DNA from: an uncultured Gammaproteobacteria bacterium
GTDB taxonomy: Bacteria; Pseudomonadota; Gammaproteobacteria; Eutrophobiales; Eutrophobiaceae
Length of the DNA: 64,000 nucleotides
Reading direction: 5' to 3'
Assembly (NCBI GenBank): GCA_943788005.1
Contig: CALSOP010000001.1
Span: forward strand, 435,001-499,000
Part shown: piece by piece, positions 49,901-58,546 of the stretch
How positions within the stretch are numbered: position 1 is the first letter of the stretch
How the letters are laid out: each line of letters opens with the position of its first letter
Program-made: the position numbers and the translations under genes
The notes under the pieces: model-generated
What the model was told of the DNA's origin: nothing
Databases searched by the model: none
What the model saw: only the letters and a program-made list of their open reading frames with translations

Positions 49901-51004
49901 ACCACTCTTAAATAGATCAGATACAAGGCTCATTGCATTTGCCTTGTCATCTGGATGAATATTTTTTATCCAGAAACTTTTATCATGAAGCAATTCTTCA
50001 GCGTTATAACCGAGTAAATCAATTACGTTTTCGCTGATATAGACTTGTTTGAAAGCGCCAGTAACTTCGGTTGCATAAATAACAGAAGGGCTGGTGTTAA
50101 TTAATGCAACCATCCGTGTTGAATAGTCATCTAATTCTTTAGTTCTTTCTTTGATCTTATCTTCTAATGATGCATTCAAACTATTTAACTGTGCAGTATA
50201 TTTATTGACGCGAGAATAGATCCAGATACTAAAAAACAATAATGCTAACGTTGTGAGTAACAGAAAAAACTTGTAGGAATCAGTTCTTTCTTTAATTTTT
50301 TCTTCTACGTTAACAGAATAATGATGCCCGGATTGAAGTAGCCGCTTATATTCATGTAATAAGCTTTTGTGCAATAGATTATTAACATTTATAGAATGTT
50401 TAACTATAGAAGCAACATGTCGTTTCACTCCACCCCATAAAACATGTTTATGGATGTCTTTAAAGTCAACAAGGCTATCGATATCTTTAACATAACTATC
50501 TATGTTATGGGTATGTTGAATGTTCTTATCATGCATTAATAACAAAACTTCAGTTTTCAACTGCAACAAAATATCTGTGAAATTGTTATTCGGCTGCATC
50601 GTATCCAGATCATGCTTGAGCCGATTTATCAATATAGGCAAATAGGTTTCCGAATTATGTAGAATTGAATCTTCCGATTTAAACTGTTCTATTAAATGCG
50701 TCTTTTCATCTAAGGATTGTTTCACTGAAACAATATCAGTATCCGTGCCCAGGTTTTCAATCTGCTCCAGATACGCATATTCGCTATTCGACATTTTTGT
50801 CAATCCATCGTAATTATGTTTTACCCGCTCTCTCAAGAGTAATAATTCACGGTCAATAGCCGAATCCAGTTCGATTATCTTGCTTAAGGATTCCTGTTCC
50901 AGATTTAGTTGCTTGTAACGAGTGTCATCAGACAACTGATAAAAAACACTAATCAGGCTTAATAAAATAATAAAAATAGAGCAATAGATTAATCTATGTT
51001 TCAT
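46925..51004 (-). CDS. large hybrid sensor histidine kinase (PAS-PAS-PAS-HK-REC-REC-HPt)
   Basis: A 1359-residue membrane kinase. Helices near 4-22 and 246-264 bracket a periplasmic helical sensor domain. Three PAS domains follow (about 292-415, 430-555, 560-690; e.g. SINPNG-type AAADAIISIDPNGMVLSCNP). Then HisKA with H720 in MSHEIRTPMNGVLG, a HATPase (LRQILLNLLGNAIKFTDKG; KFGGTGLGLAISKQL), two receivers with D1009 and D1149, and an HPt domain with H1295 in AVHTLKSSS. A complete internal phosphorelay. Its start overlaps the upstream peroxidase stop (ATGA), so the two are co-translated. The output partner is not in the window. Confidence 0.92.
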   Translation of the reverse strand: MKHRLIYCSIFIILLSLISVFYQLSDDTRYKQLNLEQESLSKIIELDSAIDRELLLLRERVKHNYDGLTKMSNSEYAYLEQIENLGTDTDIVSVKQSLDEKTHLIEQFKSEDSILHNSETYLPILINRLKHDLDTMQPNNNFTDILLQLKTEVLLLMHDKNIQHTHNIDSYVKDIDSLVDFKDIHKHVLWGGVKRHVASIVKHSINVNNLLHKSLLHEYKRLLQSGHHYSVNVEEKIKERTDSYKFFLLLTTLALLFFSIWIYSRVNKYTAQLNSLNASLEDKIKERTKELDDYSTRMVALINTSPSVIYATEVTGAFKQVYISENVIDLLGYNAEELLHDKSFWIKNIHPDDKANAMSLVSDLFKSGSITIEYRMRHKEGHYIYIQDSTRLLCDENNKPKEVIGSWANISALKKSESDIKQKTNSLEQAHQYLTGILETAADAIISIDPNGMVLSCNPAVTTIFGYETHEVIGENIKMLMPEPYQSQHDGYLKKYHSTGIKKIIGIGREVFGKRKDGSEFPMELSVSEVKAGNEQRFTGIVRDISERKIFESELKNEKEYSESLIQNQSNPTFVIDKNHVVLFWNKACEVLTGLKAEDAIGTKSHWRGFYQEERPCLADTVIDIDSKEANDLYINYTKSSLLANGIHAQNWCTVANGEEKYLSIDAAPIVDKNKKLIAVVENLRDMTTQKNLEVELLQARDDALDAVRFKSEFLANMSHEIRTPMNGVLGMLQLVKDFELPDECRDYINTAHNSADALLEIINDILDFSKIEAGKLSIESVDLDLQEIVDDVCALLSQRVQEKAIDLLSYVDNKIPACMKGDPTRLRQILLNLLGNAIKFTDKGEVVIRLVNVLNDNNQAKIKIEIVDTGIGIPEEVIDSLFEAFTQADGSTTRKFGGTGLGLAISKQLVELMGGKLEVESELGKGSSFFFTLSFDMVEQDRESLDVKELSGLSALVIDDNSTNRIIVSNYLNAWGMASEQTGDTNLAFQLLSDRAQQGKQFDMVLLDMKMPGMDGIEFSIKMQNHEKLTGIPRILLSSNGHMSSDVWQAAGFKAYLQKPFRRDQFRSTISSIMNVIDAPVIEKKTKAEVIPFKHNDIKLLLVEDNLVNQKVACGLLKKIGLTADIAGNGQIALDKIAETKYDIVLMDCQMPVMSGYEATEAIRSNEENTNKHLTIVAMTANAMEGDKEKCFTAGMDDYLPKPVKLEFLKEVLDKWIKLNKENQISEEKDMDEQSIINSHGVILDETVLSSLKEIMEDEFVDVLKLYMDESLGLMSDIHAGFSQESDELLRAVHTLKSSSLNVGAMCLGDIAANMEALIKSGDIDAAKMYLDDLQDSFTETHSMMNQYTLSHINAEAS

Positions 51005-52068
51005 CTTAGACTGACCTCAAGCTCACCAGTCAATGACTCAAGAAATGCCACCAGAAACTCGACATGTCTCTTATCCGGAATCACGCCTATTTGATATCGC
51101 ATCATCACTTTTATAGCATCATCTAAGGTCGCAGCAGTGCCATCATGAAAATAAGGCGCCGTAAGCGCAATATTCCTAAGGCTTGGCACCTTAAATTTAT
51201 ATCTATCAGATTCACGACCGGTCACATTAAATCTGCCATAATCTTGATTAGTTACATTACCTCTATCCTTGAAATAATCATCCATCACACCCAAACGTTG
51301 GTACATGTTTCCTCCAATATTCATTCCTTGATGACATGAGTCACAGCCATAGTCTTTAAACAGGTAATATCCTTCTATTGCCTCATCTTTGATGGCAGAT
51401 TCATCACCGAGCAAGAATTTATCGAAAGGAGAATTTGGTGTGATCAAAGCACGTTCGTAACTAGCAATGGCATCTTGTATATTTTCACTAGTCAATCCGT
51501 CCTTATAGGCCTTTCTGAATTTTCTGGTGAATTGTCTATCGTCAGATAACTTGCTTATGATTTCCTGCCAATTACTTCCCATCTCCGCCGTATTGTGAAT
51601 CGGGCCTGTAGCTTGTTCTTCCAATGTTGCCACCCTGCCATCCCAAAACTGGGCAAAATTCAAACCACTATTCAATACGCTTGGGGTATTAATATTTCCA
51701 ATAGCGCCACCTATGCCTATAGAACGCGGAAGATTATCAGTTCCACCTTTTTCTAGACTATGACAAGACGCGCAGGAGATGCTGTTGTCTTTTGACAGAC
51801 GCATGTCATGGAATAAAGCTTTACCTAATGCAACACGTTTAGGGTCAAGCTTTAAACTCTGCGGTAAGGGCCGTATAGAGCTGTTTGAACCTTCAGAATA
51901 TTCTATCGACTCATTTAATGCTGTAGAGACATCTTCTGCGGGTTCGTGAGAGGAAAAACAGCTCGATAAAAACAACAAACAGAGTCCGCATAGTGACAGC
52001 CTGAATACACATAAGTATTGTAGAAAGTTCTTATGCTCCAATCTCCATTTTAGAATTGATAAATACAT
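51001..52068 (-). CDS. di-haem cytochrome c peroxidase-like lipoprotein
   Basis: A 355-residue protein with two haem sites, C99-A-S-C-H103 and CDSCH near residue 247, plus the family segments ALFHDMRLSKDNSISC, NTPSVLNSG, FWDGRVATLEEQA and VPSLRNIALTAPYFHDG. This is the MauG/CcpA-type peroxidase layout. A lipobox-like FLSSC (Cys37) suggests lipid anchoring, though the N-terminus before the hydrophobic stretch is long. It reduces hydrogen peroxide or oxidises a partner in the periplasm. It directly precedes and overlaps the 1359-residue kinase. Confidence 0.9.
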   Translation of the reverse strand: MYLSILKWRLEHKNFLQYLCVFRLSLCGLCLLFLSSCFSSHEPAEDVSTALNESIEYSEGSNSSIRPLPQSLKLDPKRVALGKALFHDMRLSKDNSISCASCHSLEKGGTDNLPRSIGIGGAIGNINTPSVLNSGLNFAQFWDGRVATLEEQATGPIHNTAEMGSNWQEIISKLSDDRQFTRKFRKAYKDGLTSENIQDAIASYERALITPNSPFDKFLLGDESAIKDEAIEGYYLFKDYGCDSCHQGMNIGGNMYQRLGVMDDYFKDRGNVTNQDYGRFNVTGRESDRYKFKVPSLRNIALTAPYFHDGTAATLDDAIKVMMRYQIGVIPDKRHVEFLVAFLESLTGELEVSLR

Positions 52069-52151
52069 ATCTTTACTTTTTCATGTTGATTTATAAGTAC
52101 TCAAAAATAATTTTTCATCACTTTCTATTCGGGGCCACCTATCACGCCTTG

Positions 52152-52694
52152 CTAGTTCAATACGCGGTGAGAGATCGGACTGCTAAACTGGGGTGGCACC
52201 GCTCGTTTAAATGAAGCAATGGCTTCTTCAGACTGTTCCGTTATTTTATACCGATCCTTATTAACCGATTTGTCTGAGAATTCGCTGATATAGCATATTA
52301 ATTCTGAAACCTGAGAAAAATTTACCGCCAGATATTCATAAATCATTTCATCTTCACCAGTTACAAAAGAACTCAATTTTTTATAGGCTTCCGAACCCAT
52401 TGAGATGAATTCGTTCAGTGCAATGCCATATTCCTGACTTGCTTGAGGATAAAAACCACACAGCAATAGACACTGATCTCCGAGACGGCGTAACTTCTCT
52501 TCCGAACTGGCAAGCTGCGAACTATCTGATGTTTTCCTTGAATCCTGAATACCTTCCTGTTCAAAACGCAAAAACAATCTGACCAGATAATCCTCAATAC
52601 CATGCGGTAATAAGTGATGCGTCAGATATTCGGCTTTTCCTATCAGGGCATGCCAGTGTGCTGTCTCGTTAACAGTGATCGCTATATGTCTCAC
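52152..52694 (-). CDS. conserved hypothetical protein, 180 residues
   Basis: A soluble, helical, His-rich N-terminus (MRHIAITVNETAHWHALIGK) with no signal peptide or membrane segment. I recognise no family motif. A gene of this type upstream of and divergent from glyQ occurs in other gammaproteobacteria as far as I recall, so it is likely a real gene. The start ATG at 52694 has no strong ribosome site. Function is unknown. Confidence 0.65.
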   Translation of the reverse strand: MRHIAITVNETAHWHALIGKAEYLTHHLLPHGIEDYLVRLFLRFEQEGIQDSRKTSDSSQLASSEEKLRRLGDQCLLLCGFYPQASQEYGIALNEFISMGSEAYKKLSSFVTGEDEMIYEYLAVNFSQVSELICYISEFSDKSVNKDRYKITEQSEEAIASFKRAVPPQFSSPISHRVLN

Positions 52695-52784
52695 GTTCTT
52701 GTCTTATCTATTGTTTATATGCTTAATGGGTCTATCGGCGTTTCGACCCCATTCCTTGAGTCCTGAATTGATGAAATCACTCCA

Positions 52785-52813
52785 TACACATCGCCGGTAA
52801 CACACGCTATAAT
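52785..52813 (+). promoter_or_regulatory. putative sigma70 promoter of glyQS
   Basis: TACACA (52785-52790) and a perfect TATAAT (52808-52813) are 17 bases apart. Transcription would start near 52820, about 20 bases before the glyQ ATG. Confidence 0.6.
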
Positions 52814-52839
52814 CCTGCCTTCTAAAATGGTTGAAATTA

Positions 52840-53763
52840 ATGGCACAAGATAATAAACAAAATAGAGATTTCGGAATGCCGCTGAGCTTCCAACAACTGA
52901 TCTTTGAATTACAGCGATACTGGTCTGGTCTGGGTTGCGTAATAATGCAGCCCTATGACATGGAAATGGGAGCAGGAACCTTCCATCCAGCTACTTTTCT
53001 GCGTGCTATTGGCCCGGAACCATGGCGCGCCGCATATGTCCAGCCATCTAGGCGACCTACTGATGGGCGCTATGGTGAAAACCCGAATCGTCTACAACAT
53101 TATTACCAATTCCAGGTCTTACTCAAACCGTCGCCAGATAATATCCAGCAGCTTTATCTGGATTCACTCAAGGCAATCGGAATTGACTCAGAGGTACATG
53201 ACATCCGTTTTGTTGAAGATAACTGGGAATCGCCAACATTGGGAGCTTGGGGTCTGGGTTGGGAAGTCTGGTTAGATGGGATGGAAATCAGCCAATTTAC
53301 CTATTTCCAACAGGTCGGTGGTTTAGATTGCAAACCGGTAACGGGCGAAATGACATATGGTCTGGAACGTATCGCGATGTGTTTGCAAGATTGCAGCAAT
53401 GTCTTTGACCTTATCTGGACACAAGATGACCAGCATATCGTGACCTATGGTGATATTTATCATCAAAATGAAGTCGAGATGTCACGTTATAATTTTGAAC
53501 AGGCCAATACTGAAGCATTATTTAACTGGTTTGATAACTATGAACAGGAATCTCAAGACCTGATCGAGGCAGGCCTGCCAATACCGGCATATGAAATGAC
53601 CATGAAGGCGTCTCACGCCTTTAACTTACTCGATGCCCGCGGAGCTATATCAGTCACCGAACGGCAACGTTACATATTACGCGTCAGAACACTCGCGCGT
53701 GCTGTTGCTCAAGCCTACTACGAAAGTCGTGAATCATTAGGCTTCCCATTACTGAAACAATAA
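52840..53763 (+). CDS. glyQ: glycyl-tRNA synthetase alpha subunit
   Basis: Catalytic alpha chain of the bacterial alpha2-beta2 GlyRS. The 307-residue product carries the typical N-terminus [40 protein letters not shown] (motif region), [20 protein letters not shown] and [21 protein letters not shown] start at ATG 52840 rather than the in-frame TTG at 52831. It is 12 bases before glyS. Confidence 0.97.
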   Translation: MAQDNKQNRDFGMPLSFQQLIFELQRYWSGLGCVIMQPYDMEMGAGTFHPATFLRAIGPEPWRAAYVQPSRRPTDGRYGENPNRLQHYYQFQVLLKPSPDNIQQLYLDSLKAIGIDSEVHDIRFVEDNWESPTLGAWGLGWEVWLDGMEISQFTYFQQVGGLDCKPVTGEMTYGLERIAMCLQDCSNVFDLIWTQDDQHIVTYGDIYHQNEVEMSRYNFEQANTEALFNWFDNYEQESQDLIEAGLPIPAYEMTMKASHAFNLLDARGAISVTERQRYILRVRTLARAVAQAYYESRESLGFPLLKQ

Positions 53764-53775
53764 TACAAATAAACA

Positions 53776-55851
53776 ATGAGTAAGAAACAGGATTTATTAA
53801 TCGAGATTGGGACTGAAGAGTTACCTCCGAAGTCTCTAAAACGACTTGCGACTGCTTTTCATCAAGAGTTATGCAACTCACTTAAAGAAAATGGTTTAGA
53901 GTTTTCAGAAACAAGCTGGCTTGCATCACCACGAAGACTCGCCGTAATAGTTAATCAATTAGAGATAAGCCAGTCGGATAAACAACAACAACGCAGAGGC
54001 CCAGCCATCAGTGCCGCCTTTGATGATGATGGGAAACCGACTCGGGCAACTGAAGGATTTGCCAAGTCATGTGGTGTTGCTGTAGATCAACTGGGGAAAC
54101 TGGAAACTGAAAAAGGAAGCTGGCTGGTTTTTGATACTTTAGTTAAGGGCAAACAAACTAAGGAGTTAATACCTGACATGGTCAATATGGCTTTAAAACG
54201 CCTGCCCATTGCAAAGCGTATGCGTTGGGGAAATAACGATTTTGAATTTGTTCGCCCAATCAAGTGGATTCTATTATTACTTGGAACAGAAACTATTGAT
54301 TGCGAGATCATGGGAGTTAGATCAGGCAAGCACAGTTATGGACACCGTTTTCATCACCCTGGTGCTATAAAAATTAAACAAGCCGCTGAATATGTTGAAG
54401 TATTAAAACAAAACGGTAAGGTTGTCGCTGATTACAATGAACGGCGTTCCTTGATTAAAGATCAAGTTGAAAAATTAGCGACAAAGAATAATGGTGCCGC
54501 AATCATTGATCCTGAATTACTTGATGAGGTTACTGCGTTAGTGGAATGGCCTGTCAGTTTTGCGGGCAACTTTAACCCGGACTTTCTCAAATTGCCGAAA
54601 GAAGTTTTGATTGCCAGCATGCAAGATCACCAAAAATATTTTCCTATACTTGATAAACAGAAAAATTTACTCGCCTCTTTCATTTGTGTAACAAATATTG
54701 AAAGTAAAGAACCTGATTTGATAAAACAAGGTAATGAACGTGTTATTCAGCCTAGGCTCAGCGACGCTACATTTTTTTGGGAGCGGGACCTAAAGAATGG
54801 ATTGGCAAAACATATAGCTGGATTAAATAAAGTTGTTTATCAAAAAGAATTGGGGACTTTGCATGAAAAATCTGAACGCCTAAACAGTATTATTTCGAAT
54901 CTAGCAAAAACTTTTAACATAGATAACAACAATGCCAAGCGTGCTGCTGAATTATGCTTCTGTGATCTGTTGACTGAAATGGTCTGCGAGTTTCCAGCAT
55001 TACAAGGCACCATGGGGAAATACTATGCTGAAGCTGATGGTGAAGATGCTAACGTTGCTTTAGCTTTAGAAGAATATTACCAACCTAGATTTGCAGGTGA
55101 TGATTTACCAACAACTACTCTCGGCCAATGTTTAGCGATCAGCGAAAAAGTTGACACCTTAGTAGGTATATTTTCAATAGGTAAGGCACCGACGGGTGAT
55201 AAAGATCCTTTTGGTCTACGCCGTTCTGCAATTGGTTTGCTACGTATTATCATTGAATGCGAAATAGATATTGATTTAAAGGAATTACTCGACTCAGCGG
55301 CTTCAAATTACCCATCCAAAGTTAAGGCGAAGGACATAACTAACGATGTCTTTAGGTTTTTGATGGAACGTTTACGCCGGTATTATATTGATGAGGGCGT
55401 AAGTAATGATACATTTGAATCGGTGCTCGCGATAAACTCTAGCAAGCCACTTGATTTTCATCACCGACTAATCGCAGTGACAGAATTTAGAAAACTTGCC
55501 GAAGCAGATAGTCTGGCCGCTGCAAATAAACGTATTAGCAATATACTTAAGAAGTCTGACTTTAATAATACATTGAAAGTAAAAGACGAGTTGCTGTCTG
55601 AGGAGCCTGAAGTCTTACTGGCAAAAACATTAAAGGAATATCAGAAAAAAGTTGTGCCGATGATCAATGATCGTGATTATAAGTCTGCTTTGACTGAATT
55701 AGCTGGGTTACGTGAAAGTGTAGATAGTTTTTTTGATAATGTGATGGTGATGTGTGACGATGATGATGTTAAAAATAATCGCTTGGCATTACTTAGCGAT
55801 TTAAATTCATTATTTCTGGAAACGGCAGATATTTCCAAACTACAAGGATAA
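53776..55851 (+). CDS. glyS: glycyl-tRNA synthetase beta subunit
   Basis: tRNA-binding beta chain of GlyRS. The 691-residue protein begins KQDLLIEIGTEELPPKSLKR, contains the HD-like central domain segments (PRLSDATFFWERDLKNGL; CDLLTEMVCEFPALQGTMGK) and a C-terminal anticodon-binding helical part. Length is as expected. Forms the conserved run glyQ-glyS-gmhB-plsC. Confidence 0.97.
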   Translation: MSKKQDLLIEIGTEELPPKSLKRLATAFHQELCNSLKENGLEFSETSWLASPRRLAVIVNQLEISQSDKQQQRRGPAISAAFDDDGKPTRATEGFAKSCGVAVDQLGKLETEKGSWLVFDTLVKGKQTKELIPDMVNMALKRLPIAKRMRWGNNDFEFVRPIKWILLLLGTETIDCEIMGVRSGKHSYGHRFHHPGAIKIKQAAEYVEVLKQNGKVVADYNERRSLIKDQVEKLATKNNGAAIIDPELLDEVTALVEWPVSFAGNFNPDFLKLPKEVLIASMQDHQKYFPILDKQKNLLASFICVTNIESKEPDLIKQGNERVIQPRLSDATFFWERDLKNGLAKHIAGLNKVVYQKELGTLHEKSERLNSIISNLAKTFNIDNNNAKRAAELCFCDLLTEMVCEFPALQGTMGKYYAEADGEDANVALALEEYYQPRFAGDDLPTTTLGQCLAISEKVDTLVGIFSIGKAPTGDKDPFGLRRSAIGLLRIIIECEIDIDLKELLDSAASNYPSKVKAKDITNDVFRFLMERLRRYYIDEGVSNDTFESVLAINSSKPLDFHHRLIAVTEFRKLAEADSLAAANKRISNILKKSDFNNTLKVKDELLSEEPEVLLAKTLKEYQKKVVPMINDRDYKSALTELAGLRESVDSFFDNVMVMCDDDDVKNNRLALLSDLNSLFLETADISKLQG

Positions 55852-55853
55852 AC

Positions 55854-56393
55854 ATGGCGCTTATCATCCTAGACCGAGATGGAGTAATCAATGAAGATTC
55901 TGACGACTATATAAAGTCGCCGGCAGAGTGGCAGCCAATCGCTGGTAGTCTCGAAGCTATTGCCAAACTTTCTCAACACGGTTATCGCATTGTTGTGATA
56001 ACGAATCAATCTGGTCTGGGTAGAAAGTTATTTACCATAGAAGCACTGAATGCAATTCATATGAAAATGAATACGCACCTCGCTCAATTTGGCGGTGTCA
56101 TTGATGCAATCTTCTTTTGCCCTCATGTCCCAAAAGATAATTGTCATTGCCGTAAGCCAAAACCGGGCTTATATAATGACGTTTCAGAACGACTCCGCGT
56201 CTCGTTGAATAAGGTTTTTTGTGTAGGTGACAAGATGACTGACATACAAGCCATTCAAAGTGCAGGCGGGAAGCCCGTGCTAGTGCGTACTGGAAAAGGT
56301 CAATCAGAAATTGATCAAGGATTGGTTCCAGCGGGAATCCCAATTTATAATGATCTAGCTGAATTTGTCGATGAAATTGTGACCGCGAAATAA
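55854..56393 (+). CDS. gmhB: D-glycero-beta-D-manno-heptose-1,7-bisphosphate 7-phosphatase
   Basis: HAD-superfamily phosphatase in LPS inner-core heptose synthesis. The 179-residue protein has motif I LDRDGVIN, motif II TNQSGL, the zinc-binding loop CPHVPKDNCHCRKPKPG and GDKMTDIQA. It is 2 bases after glyS. Confidence 0.95.
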   Translation: MALIILDRDGVINEDSDDYIKSPAEWQPIAGSLEAIAKLSQHGYRIVVITNQSGLGRKLFTIEALNAIHMKMNTHLAQFGGVIDAIFFCPHVPKDNCHCRKPKPGLYNDVSERLRVSLNKVFCVGDKMTDIQAIQSAGGKPVLVRTGKGQSEIDQGLVPAGIPIYNDLAEFVDEIVTAK

Positions 56394-56395
56394 TC

Positions 56396-57112
56396 ATGCT
56401 CTTGATTCGTTCTTTGCTTTTTTATGTTGGGCAAATTATTAGCACCATATTATTCGCACCACTCGGTATTCTTGTATTTCCCTTAAGTTTTAACACTCGT
56501 TATTACATCGTTACGCGTTGGACGGTCTTTAATCTTTGGTGGCTTAAAATATGCTGTAACGTGCATTATAAAGTGGAAGGATTGGACAATATTCCTGATG
56601 AAGCATGTATCGTTATGTGCAAACATCAGTCGGCATTCGAGACGTTGGCATTGCAACTGATCTTTGTTCCACAAGTATGGATATTGAAACGCGAATTATT
56701 GAAAATACCCATCTATGGCTGGGGTCTCGCTTCCATGCAGCCAATCGCTATTGATCGTGGTTCCGCAATAAAGTCATTTCGCCAAATCGTCGCACAGGGT
56801 TGTCAACGCTTAACAGAAGGCCTATGGGTTATAATTTTTCCTGAAGGCACTCGCGTCGCACCAGGAGAAAAAGGAACTTATCTACCAGGAGGTGGCATGC
56901 TTGCAGTTAAATCTGGGGCAAATGTTGTTCCCGTCGCTCATAATGCTGGCCATTTGTGGCCTAGGAATAGCCTGATTAAAAGACCTGGAAGCATAACATT
57001 GGTTATCGGACCCGTTATCGAACCCTCTAACAAAAGTGCCAAACAAATCACAGCAGAGGTCGAGAACTGGATTGAAACTGCGGTTAGTTCGCTACCTGAT
57101 CCTAAGATCTAA
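56396..57112 (+). CDS. plsC: 1-acyl-sn-glycerol-3-phosphate acyltransferase family protein
   Basis: Inner-membrane acyltransferase of phospholipid synthesis. The 238-residue protein has an N-terminal hydrophobic region, a catalytic HX4E-type motif (KHQSAFETL; most PlsC proteins have HX4D, but this branch commonly has E), GWGLASMQPIAIDRG and the substrate motif IIFPEGTR. It is 2 bases after gmhB. The specific acceptor is assumed to be lysophosphatidate. Confidence 0.9.
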   Translation: MLLIRSLLFYVGQIISTILFAPLGILVFPLSFNTRYYIVTRWTVFNLWWLKICCNVHYKVEGLDNIPDEACIVMCKHQSAFETLALQLIFVPQVWILKRELLKIPIYGWGLASMQPIAIDRGSAIKSFRQIVAQGCQRLTEGLWVIIFPEGTRVAPGEKGTYLPGGGMLAVKSGANVVPVAHNAGHLWPRNSLIKRPGSITLVIGPVIEPSNKSAKQITAEVENWIETAVSSLPDPKI

Positions 57113-57177
57113 CTAACGCTTTTTGTCTTTTTGTCGTAAGGTAGTGATGTAAACCTGTCATATAACAGGAGGCATAT

Positions 57178-57492
57178 ATGATTTTAACAACACTGGAAAG
57201 TGTACCGGGGAAATCTATCTCCCAACATTTGGGTTTGGTTCAGGGCAGTACCGTCAGGGCTAAACATGCAGGCCGCGACTTAATGGCTGGACTAAAAAAT
57301 ATCTTTGGTGGTGAACTCAAAGGTTATACCGAGTTATTACATGAGTCCCGTGAAGAAGCCATTAGCAGGATGGTTGAACAAGCACAGTCGATTGGTGCTA
57401 ATGCTATTTTGAATATCCGTTTCTCAACATCATCCATAACACAAGGTGCCTCTGAACTATTCACTTATGGCACCGCAGTAAAACTCGATTAA
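57178..57492 (+). CDS. YbjQ family protein
   Basis: A 104-residue protein (ILTTLESVPGKSISQHLGLV; GGELKGYTELLHESREEAIS; IGANAILNIRFSTSSI) matching the YbjQ/DUF74 family, which forms ring-like pentamers and is often labelled heavy-metal-binding on weak evidence. A strong site AGGAGG precedes the ATG. First of five genes of a likely envelope operon; the next is a membrane-anchored paralogue. Confidence 0.88.
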   Translation: MILTTLESVPGKSISQHLGLVQGSTVRAKHAGRDLMAGLKNIFGGELKGYTELLHESREEAISRMVEQAQSIGANAILNIRFSTSSITQGASELFTYGTAVKLD

Positions 57493-57493
57493 T

Positions 57494-57952
57494 ATGTTCG
57501 ACCTGATACTGTTTTTAACGTTATTGGCATTAGGTTTTGGTTTTGGCCAATACCTGGAAAAACAACATTACAAATCGATAATTAATCGCGAATCATCCCT
57601 TAAACACATCCCCGCTATAGCAACAAAACATTTGCCACCTGAGTTTATGCCCTGTTCTACACAGATGGTTTGTGGCAATGTCGTGATTTCAATCGATTTC
57701 TTTAAAAAGTTTGTATCCGGCTTACGGTCGATCGTAGGCGGTCGCGTCAGTAGCTACGAATCTTTGATAGACCGGGCAAGACGCGAAGCGATTTTACGCA
57801 TGAAAGAACAAGCCGCCACATTGGATGCTAACTACGTCTTTAACGTAAAGATGGAAACATCATCAATATCAAAAGGTCGACGAGATAGCATTGGCTCTGT
57901 TGAAGTATTAGCTTATGGTACAGCTGTCATTCAACCAACATCCACAAACTGA
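57494..57952 (+). CDS. membrane-anchored YbjQ family protein
   Basis: A 152-residue protein with an N-terminal transmembrane helix (about 1-17) and a C-terminal YbjQ domain similar to the preceding gene (compare SSYESLIDRARREAILRMKE here with GYTELLHESREEAISRMVEQ there). It starts one base after the stop of its paralogue. A soluble plus an anchored ring subunit suggests a mixed or stacked assembly at the membrane, which is inference. Confidence 0.82.
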   Translation: MFDLILFLTLLALGFGFGQYLEKQHYKSIINRESSLKHIPAIATKHLPPEFMPCSTQMVCGNVVISIDFFKKFVSGLRSIVGGRVSSYESLIDRARREAILRMKEQAATLDANYVFNVKMETSSISKGRRDSIGSVEVLAYGTAVIQPTSTN

Positions 57953-58012
57953 CTATACTTATTAAGGTAAATTAAAAGCTTACACAATTATAATTAACAG
58001 GAGATAAACAGC

Positions 58013-58255
58013 ATGTCTATTGAACTACTGATTAAGTTTTTGGGTTGGTGCACAATTCTCAATATTGGCTTATTAATATGGTGGGCCGCTTTCATAATAT
58101 TTGCCCACGACTGGGTCTATCGAATGCATGGCAAATGGTTCAATCTTAGTTACGAGCAATTTGATACCGTACATTACGCTGGAATCGCTTTTTATAAGCT
58201 TAGCATTATCTTGTTTAATGTCGCACCTTACCTGGCCTTACGCATAATCATGTAA
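58013..58255 (+). CDS. DUF6868 small membrane protein
   Basis: An 80-residue protein with two hydrophobic helices (about 5-35 and 55-78) and a polar middle (HDWVYRMHGKWFNLSYEQFD). It matches the small membrane family I know as DUF6868, with unknown function. AGGAGA at proper spacing precedes the ATG. Confidence 0.7.
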   Translation: MSIELLIKFLGWCTILNIGLLIWWAAFIIFAHDWVYRMHGKWFNLSYEQFDTVHYAGIAFYKLSIILFNVAPYLALRIIM

Positions 58256-58265
58256 CGGAGGTTTT

Positions 58266-58520
58266 ATGAAATTATCGATTAAAAAATTTGCATTAAGCTG
58301 CAGTATTTTATGGGGACTGGCGATACTGGTTGTTAGTTTATCAAACTTAATCTGGCCGAGTTATGGCGTTGTATTCCTGACTGTAGTTGCATCTATCTAC
58401 CCGGGATACGAACCTATGTCAGGCATCGGTAGTATCATCATCGGCACATTGTATGCCATAGTTGACGCAGGCATTGGTGGTGCTGTCTTTGCGTGGCTAT
58501 ATAATTTCTTGCCAGACTAA
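58266..58520 (+). CDS. small membrane protein (holin-like/DUF5676)
   Basis: An 84-residue protein with two or three hydrophobic helices (ALSCSILWGLAILVVSLSNL; GIGSIIIGTLYAIVDAGIGG). Databases tend to label such proteins bacteriophage-holin-like, but no phage genes are nearby, so a phage role is unlikely. CGGAGG lies five bases before the ATG. It probably acts with the adjacent YbjQ and M48 proteins. Confidence 0.65.
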   Translation: MKLSIKKFALSCSILWGLAILVVSLSNLIWPSYGVVFLTVVASIYPGYEPMSGIGSIIIGTLYAIVDAGIGGAVFAWLYNFLPD

Positions 58521-58546
58521 ATCAGGATCACTATTAGACCTGTTAA

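Noticed and set aside
58266-58520. Prophage interpretation of the holin-like gene
   Set aside because: No integrase, capsid, tail or lysis genes nearby; neighbours are YbjQ and an M48 protease.
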